Made by a program: the position numbers and the translations under genes. The notes below the pieces were generated by a model. That model saw only the letters and a list, made by a program, of their open reading frames with translations. It was not told the origin of the DNA and made no database searches. A stretch of DNA of 64,000 bases from Clonostachys chloroleuca (lineage: Eukaryota > Ascomycota > Sordariomycetes > Hypocreales > Bionectriaceae), in contig JBANAY010000003.1 of the NCBI GenBank assembly GCA_037952775.1, forward strand, positions 34,906,001 through 34,970,000. Reading direction: 5' to 3'. Below, one piece after another: positions 57,786-64,000 of this stretch (within the stretch, counting starts at the first letter, position 1; each line of letters begins with the position of its first letter).

Positions 57786-58682
57786 ACTTGCTCAGGGCGA
57801 GACCAGCTGAACCTCAAACTGGGTATTGCATTAATGAAAAGGAAGATAAATTCTTGAATGAGATGGACTGTGAAGTACCAACAAGAAATTCCTGACGAGG
57901 CAGTGTATGAGGTTTCGGGTTGCAGGCGCTTAGAGAGTGGCGCAGTACCTACTCCCTGCAGCATTCTCCTCTTTGAGGGACCTTGCTATCAGACCACTCC
58001 GATTTGGCTAGCCAACTACCTTAAAGGTAGCTGAAACCCCTGCGGTAGCCGATTAACGTATACTATACATATTAATCAAAGTGGCTAATTACCTACTTCT
58101 GCTTAACGCATTTGCTTACGCCAGATCATATAATAATATAAGCTCTTAAAGCTAGGTTTAAGATAAGGTTATTGCAAGTCTACTATAGGAGCTAATATAC
58201 AAACAAAGTGCTATACATTCAGCTGTTAGGCCAAATTTTGGGCCAAGACCTAGAAGTAGGCCTGGTTAGAAACGAAGTTTAGAATCAGACCTCACTCAGA
58301 TTATATAAGCATCAATCAATTTCAAGAATGGAAGCAGCCTTTGGTGAAAGTATTTTATAGGGTAGTGTTTAGCTATAGAATATTCAATCGGATAACTAAA
58401 TATGCTGCTTTCAGCTCCAATTGAACTCATCGTTTATGCACCCAAGGCACCTCGAGAGTAGGAGGACTGTCCCCGCACCACTACAAACTGCTTGCTCGAA
58501 TTGTGGCAGTGCATATATGCTTATAAGCATACTTGAAAGCATTGTCAAATGCGATTTCTTATATTACAGAAGGATTTTCCTACATTTCGGCTGAGAAAAC
58601 CACCACGACCTGATCTCAATATCGAATCAACCTTCTTCAAACGCAACGAGTTTGCCTCCTGCTTGAATGCTTGAATGCGAGG
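57786..58682. other. shared divergent promoter between NLR and CHAT genes
   Basis: About 900 AT-rich bases separating two divergently transcribed genes of the same kind of system. It holds no gene of its own, but could drive both. The true start of the CHAT gene may lie within its last 100 bases. Confidence 0.5.
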
Positions 58683-61158
58683 ATGTCCTTGACAAGCTCC
58701 ACAAAGGTTTTTGACATCACGCCGCGCAGCTCTGATTCTTCAGACCCAGCGTATGTGACCCAAAGCTTTGGGGTTGCCTACAGACAGAGATATGCGATAA
58801 TAGAAGCAGTGGCTGACCTAAACATGGCCTTCGTATTGTCTAACGGGGGATTAGAGCTCAGTGCAGATGACGGTTCCGGGACAGTCTTCCAAATCGTGAA
58901 AAGTGGTCCTAGCCCTGACTATAAGAGCAAATATGAGATGACTGAAGCAGACATTTCAAAGGAGATAGAGAGATTTACAAATGGCCGAGATGCGACGTCA
59001 GAAAATGACCAAGGAGCCCGGTCATTCTCCAGTCACAAAGTGGCAATGGCATATCAAACCGAAGCCAGAAAACCGGAAGGTTGGAGGATTTGGAGAACTC
59101 CATACAGCAGTTTCGAGTTGCCCTTGACAGCGGATCGGATCATGATATGTTTCGAGCTTGCTAGCTCTTGAACATTGGAGCGGCTTATCAGAAAAAGTAT
59201 CAAAATTCGGAAGACCCAGCTGACTTGGATCTGCCTATTAGAATTCTTCAAACATGTGTTGATGAAACGCCACATGAGGATCGAGACAGGAGCTGGAGGC
59301 TTGAAGAGCTAGGATTTACGCACTGGTACAAGTTCAAGGAGACCAACAAGGATAATCATCTCTCATCAGCAATTCAAAGAGTACAGGAAGCCGTCCAGAT
59401 GCACTCGGATTACTATCCTGATCGAACAAGACAGCTGCGGATTTTTGGGAGCTTACTTCGTGAGAGGTATCAAAGAAGCCAGGATGCAACTGATCAGCAG
59501 TTGGCTATCCAGTGTTTCAATGAAGGTCTTCGTGAAGGAAGAGCTGCGCCAATTGAGAGGTGGAGGGCCGGGCGAGCCTTGGTGCGATTACACGGCGAGG
59601 CTGGGAATTGGTCCCTGGCCTACGAAGCAGCTCATGCGTGTGTGGATCAGATTCCGCGTGTACTGTCTCTAGGCCTTCAAGTTTCAGACAAGCAGAGCTT
59701 GGTCACCGCTCTCGATGATTTTTCACTTGAGGCAGCCGCAGTTGCAATGATGGCAGAGCAGCCCCCTTACGAAGCGATTCGACTGATTGAACTTGGTCGC
59801 GGATTGACTCTGGGTTCTCTCGGCGAAATGCGTACTGACATTTCCCAACTACAAGACAAATTCCCCGAGCTAAGAAGGTATGAGGAGCTTCGCGATCAGT
59901 TGGCCATGCCGGCAGTTTCTAGTCATTTTGAGGCAAATCATCGGCTCGAGGCAAGTAATCGGCTGGATGAAACGATTGGAATAATCCACGGCCTCATGCA
60001 TTTGATCAATTCCTTCTGGCGCCTTCTGAGAACGATTTGAAGAAAGTCGCGGTGCGTAGTCCCATTGTCATTGACAATGTACATGGTTATCGCTGCGATG
60101 CATTGATCATCGAGAATCATCAGATTCGCTCATTGGCGCTCACAGATCTGAACCATAGTGACATTCAGACCGGCGAGGCCATCTTGGGAGATCAGTTGGG
60201 TAGAGAGAGTCTCAGGCGGCTATGGGACACCATAGCTAACCCTGTGCTCACTTGCCTTGGGTTAACTCGTAACATTGAGGAGAACCGGCCTCGGCTGTGG
60301 TGGATACCTACGGGAGCCCTCGCCAAGTTTCCTATTCACGCGGCAGGAGAGTATTATGAGGATTGGAAAAACTCGGTTTTTGACCGAGTCATTTCATCCT
60401 ACAGCTTGTCCGTGCAGATGCTTCTACGCGGTCGTCAATATCGACAAAAATCGATGGCACCAGGGATCCTAAACACTACAGTGTTGGTTGGGATGGAAAA
60501 GACCCCAGGCTTCAACTATCTCCAATTTGCAAAACGAGAGATCGAGGAAGTCGAGAGACTTTGTCCTTCGAAAGGCCATGTTGTCAAAAAACCACTCCCT
60601 TGCCAACCTGATGTTCTCTCTGCCATTAAAGGTTGTCGAATTTTCCATTTTTGCCGGCCACGGAGCCACTGATCAATTCGATCCGTTAAAAAGCGCTCTC
60701 ATCTCCATAACGACAAATTAACGATGGCTAGTATTCTTCAAGAGAATATGAGTCGTGACAGACCATACCTTGCTAATCTCTCTGCTTGCGGGACAGGACA
60801 GGTCCGACACGAGGGACTTGTTAATGAGGGGATTCATTTAATTAGTGCCTTCCAACTCGCTGGGTTTGAGCATGCTATAGGATCCCTCTGGCAAGTGGAC
60901 GACAGTGTGTGTGTCAGTATGTCAATCCTGGGGTACACATGGTTCATAAGCCCGGATTCCGTCAGCGAAGCTCTTCGTCATGCAACAAGGACCTTCCGAG
61001 ACCAGTGGATTTCTGAAAATAATGGGATGTTACGACGGGGCATTCAGTCCCAGATGGAGCAAAAGAACGCGAATGACCTTGACGGAACTTCAAGGGATAT
61101 TGATCGTGTTGATGACACCCCTCTGTATTGGGTTCCCTACGTTCATTTTGGGGTGTAG
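58683..61158 (+). pseudogene. TPR-CHAT protease pseudogene
   Basis: Remains of a protein with degenerate TPR repeats and a C-terminal CHAT (caspase HetF-associated with TPRs) protease domain. TPR pieces include SFGVAYRQRYAIIEAVADL, LNIGAAYQKKYQNSEDPADL and LLRERYQRSQDATDQQLAIQ. CHAT motifs are CDALIIENHQIRSLAL, then FHFAGHGATD with the catalytic His, then YLANLSACGTGQV with the catalytic Cys, then GSLWQVDD. Five lesions: A run at 59069-59072 (one A missing), in-frame TAG at 59162-59164, T run at 60001-60003 (one T missing), T run at 60648-60652 (one T extra, just before the catalytic His), and one base missing near 60704. Five lesions in 2.5 kb beside an intact 3.9-kb gene indicate real decay. 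The start at 58683 is uncertain. Confidence 0.82.
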
Positions 61159-61859
61159 ACGAATCCTGACAAAAGCAGTAATTAAAGGTTGGTCCACTCC
61201 AACCTGGTATCTAATTCATATCCATGGCTTTGAGATTTTAATTATATAAATGTGGGAATATCTCTGTCACCTTTTGGCATCCACTTGGGATTAGGGACAA
61301 TCTATTGTCGGGCAAACCGAGGTTGATTTACTTACGTCTGGTGAGATTCATAAAGCACTCAACTACTCCCCTGCATTCTATAACCTCTATTAAGCATTAA
61401 GAATCATGTTGGTTCGGTTAGATGCGGAGGTTATCCACGGGTCCCATTGTTAGCACTCGACAATACGCCACTTTTGACTTTGATCTGATAAGTCATAACT
61501 GGAGCAATTTGTTTGCTCAGAGAATTAAAATCAGGTTCTAGTCTGCTGTTTCTCACAGCCAATTACTGTCTTGGAAAAACGATCCATGGCAGCTATAGGA
61601 GTGGGATGAGTATTTTCACGTTCAGGCGTATATACAAAACAGACCAAAATATATGTACGGTGAAACCCATCTGATTTACCGAAGCTCAGCTATATACAAT
61701 GCATCAGGAGACTTCAGATAAGTGAAAACAAAGAATAGCGAAACAGCCTATGAAAAGAAAAACTGGAGAAGCATTCCAAATCCCTGAGACTCACAAAAAT
61801 CAGCCAGATATTGATGTTAAAAATATGTGACTTGGAAGATAAATCCGGGCTGTATTTGA
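61159..61859. other. intergenic region
   Basis: AT-rich spacer between the CHAT pseudogene and the 3' end of the GH5 gene. No gene recognised. Confidence 0.55.
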
Positions 61860-62961
61860 TCAGGCTCCGATGAATGGCTGGAGATCACTGAGAAGTTGTT
61901 GGTAAGCGGTGCCGGAGGGTGGCTCCAAGTTGAACATGTAATCTCCCCACCAGGGACCAGCAGCCCACCAGAGCCAGCCCTTCCAGACATCAGAGTTGTC
62001 GAGGAGATATTGCAGTTCACCCTTTACCGCCTCCCTGCACACGTCATTGACGGCTCCAGCTGTCTCACCCAGAATACCGATCTTGTTGTTGTCCTTTAGC
62101 CACTGCGTCGCTTCCTTGACACGCTCAACTCCGATTGTGGCGGAGACACACTCCGTGTGAGTTCCGGAGGAGTCTGAGTCAAGATACTGGTGCATCTCGT
62201 ACACCAGGAGGTTCTGGGGATCCGTCAAATCCTTGAGGCTGTCACCGTTGCCGCTTGATACCCAAGACCAGGCACCACTCCAAGCATTGCCTTCAACAAA
62301 GATGTACTGAGAGGTAGCTCCAGCTCCCCGGATGGCGTCAATAGCGGCTTGGTTGAGGTCCCTCACAAGCGAGTTGTCCATGTCATGGTACTCATTGTTG
62401 GTGTCGAAGACCACCTTGCTGTTGCTGGAAAAGCGGCTTGCCAGCGTCTTCCAGAACGCGCCAAAACCATCAACGTCTGTGATGATGTTGCCATAGTAGC
62501 GGCCATAGTTGTGTAGATCAATCACAGCATACCAGCCCCTATTATCAAATCAATTAGAATGGGAATTTTCACCATGGAATAGACAATCCTCTGTACTTAC
62601 TTGCCAGTGACGTGGTCAACAACAGTCTGGAGACCTTCGAAATAGGTTTCATTAATGGAGCCGGTGAGAGTGTCTGGAACGAGTCTTTCCATCCGTGTTG
62701 CAATTCGGAAGGTGTTCATGCCGGTGGCCCCAAGTGTCTAGGAGAGCAGGTGTCAGCCTGGAGCACTTTCTAGTTCACAGAGAGACTTACATCAATCGCA
62801 CCAGTTTCCGGCCAGATGTAATGTTCTCCCAATCTTCCCGGGAAAACAGTTTCACCAAACTCTGCGCCAGCTTCGTTGGTACCGGTGAAGGTGAATTTTG
62901 CCCCAGCAACGCTGGAAACACCAACGGCCGCAAGGGCAAGGACATGGTTTTGGAATCGCAT
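61860..62961 (-). CDS. endo-beta-1,4-glucanase (GH5, subfamily 5-like), no CBM
   Basis: Secreted retaining endoglucanase acting on cellulose. Exons 62961-62791, 62737-62601 and 62538-61860 give 328 residues; introns have GTAAGT donors and matching phases. Residues 1-20 are a signal peptide ([18 protein letters not shown]). The TIM-barrel carries [20 protein letters not shown], then [13 protein letters not shown], then acid/base Glu152 in [17 protein letters not shown], and nucleophile Glu261 in GILGETAGA. The end [20 protein letters not shown] matches the family's aromatic substrate cleft. The mature form begins directly with the core, with no CBM1 or linker. Together with the GH45 enzyme and cellobiose dehydrogenase it shows active cellulose use. 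Confidence 0.95.
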
Positions 62962-64000
62962 CGCTGATAGTCCTTTTTGGCTTGCTTCGACTTAGTCTGG
63001 ATCTTGTTTTTCTTCTCCATAGTCCGAGTGGAAGGACTTTGTCTAGATTTATACGTTAGCTTTCCTCGTGAAACTTGGGGCTTCTGAAAACGGAGGATGA
63101 GGCTCCGGGGCTACGACTGCTGCAGTGTCGATCAAACCTCTAACATCGGCACGCTCGGTCCGCCAGTCCCATGGCTCGACGATTATGAAACAGGGGCGCT
63201 GACCTAGACGGAATATTAAATGTCCATTTCACTACAGTATCCATTACGTGGCCTAGCGCCAGTCAAGTGACGAATAGTTGCTGTGTGCATTGAACACAGA
63301 TCCTTGCTGAAATTGGAAGGGGAGATCATGAGGTTTTGGCTCCGACGGTGTCTCAACAATATTCCCGCATGTCACAATAAATGGGCTATTTCTTTGCAGT
63401 ACGTCATCCTGCTGTTATGTTCTGATAAATCAAATCATACATGGTATAGTATCCGCCAAGACGGCCCGGGTAGTTGCTGAGAAACGGAAGTCACCTATAT
63501 GATAAATCAAAGGAGTTATATAAGAACGGGAAAGTAAAGCCCGATCTGTTGTAGTAATGATTTTCACAACTTGATCTCTTCTAACTTGGCCCAAAGTGTC
63601 GCTTTGCATACTTCTAATTTTGTTGCGTGATGAATCCTCTGTCCGAGGCCTTCATCCGATACAAAAAAACATCAATGAGGAAAGAGAACCGTTTGAGAGT
63701 TACGCATAGATGGAAGTATAAATCGAAGATAAACAATGTATCCTTTGATTCTATCAATCTAGAATTCCTTGATCAGTTTGGTGCTTTATTCATATCCTCC
63801 CACTATTAAACTCTTTATTTATTCATCGTCCCCTATCATCCCACTGATAATTAGTTGACCATTCGCAATGCTGGGGGGATTGACGGGAAGTGCAAGATTC
63901 GTAAACTTCTTTTGCGCCCACCTACAGAAAGGATAACGTTACTCGTGGATAGTTACTAGCTGTGAACCATTCAAGAGTTCATGGAAGGGGAGATAGAATA
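62962..64000. other. GH5 upstream region, window end
   Basis: The promoter of the GH5 gene occupies the first few hundred bases. The rest (63.2-64.0 kb) is AT-rich with only short frames (63283-63480, 63627-63809) that carry no motif. No gene called. Confidence 0.5.
63047..63053 (-). promoter_or_regulatory. TATA box of GH5 endoglucanase
   Basis: Minus-strand TATAAAT, about 85 bases upstream of the start codon at 62961. Confidence 0.45.

Noticed and set aside
1..64000. CRISPR array, rRNA genes, bacterial operons
   Set aside because: No spaced direct repeats and no rRNA-like stretch; introns and gene families show a fungal nuclear genome.

Overview
This is nuclear DNA of a filamentous ascomycete (Pezizomycotina). 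Genes are sparse and carry short introns of roughly 45-75 bases with GTRNGY donors, CTRAC branch points and YAG acceptors. The gene families are also fungal: HET domain, NACHT-type NLR, PTH11/rhodopsin-domain membrane protein, cellobiose dehydrogenase and GH45. The set of secreted wall-degrading enzymes suggests a plant-associated or saprotrophic fungus, probably a Sordariomycete. Genus and species cannot be read from the window.

Layout: 1-9 kb has a small knottin-like secreted peptide (1572-1848) and a complete cellobiose dehydrogenase (4282-6678). 9-19 kb has a seven-helix membrane protein, a quinone-oxidoreductase-like gene, a caspase-domain gene, an 81-residue small protein with a 17-base coding first exon, a DOPA-dioxygenase-like gene and a dead two-RRM gene. 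19-26 kb has an endopolygalacturonase and a GH45 endoglucanase, tail to tail, then a secreted protein with an amphipathic repeat. 26-31 kb has a tiny one-helix protein and a pyrroline-5-carboxylate reductase split by a Tc1/mariner element with an exact TA duplication. 31-44 kb has a small secreted protein, an LRAT/NlpC-like protein with a proline-rich tail, a sugar-acid dehydratase and a HET-domain protein. 44-50 kb has a dead coiled-coil gene, a thioredoxin, an ATG-less reading frame with heptad repeats, and a membrane protein. 50-61 kb has a Rad5/Rad16-type SNF2-RING ATPase, an intact six-exon NLR (helical - NACHT - C2H2 fingers - ankyrin-like) and, head to head with it, a broken TPR-CHAT protease gene. 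62-63 kb has a GH5 endoglucanase.

Two themes link the genes. One is plant polymer breakdown: cellobiose dehydrogenase, GH45, GH5, endopolygalacturonase and possibly the sugar-acid dehydratase. The other is self-recognition and cell death: caspase fold, HET, NLR and CHAT, with the CHAT partner decayed and the NLR intact. At least eight loci carry one-base indels, mostly in homopolymers, and four also carry in-frame stops or an insertion. This is either real accessory-gene decay or decay mixed with assembly error. Most multi-exon genes here were assembled by hand from splice signals and reading-frame continuity.
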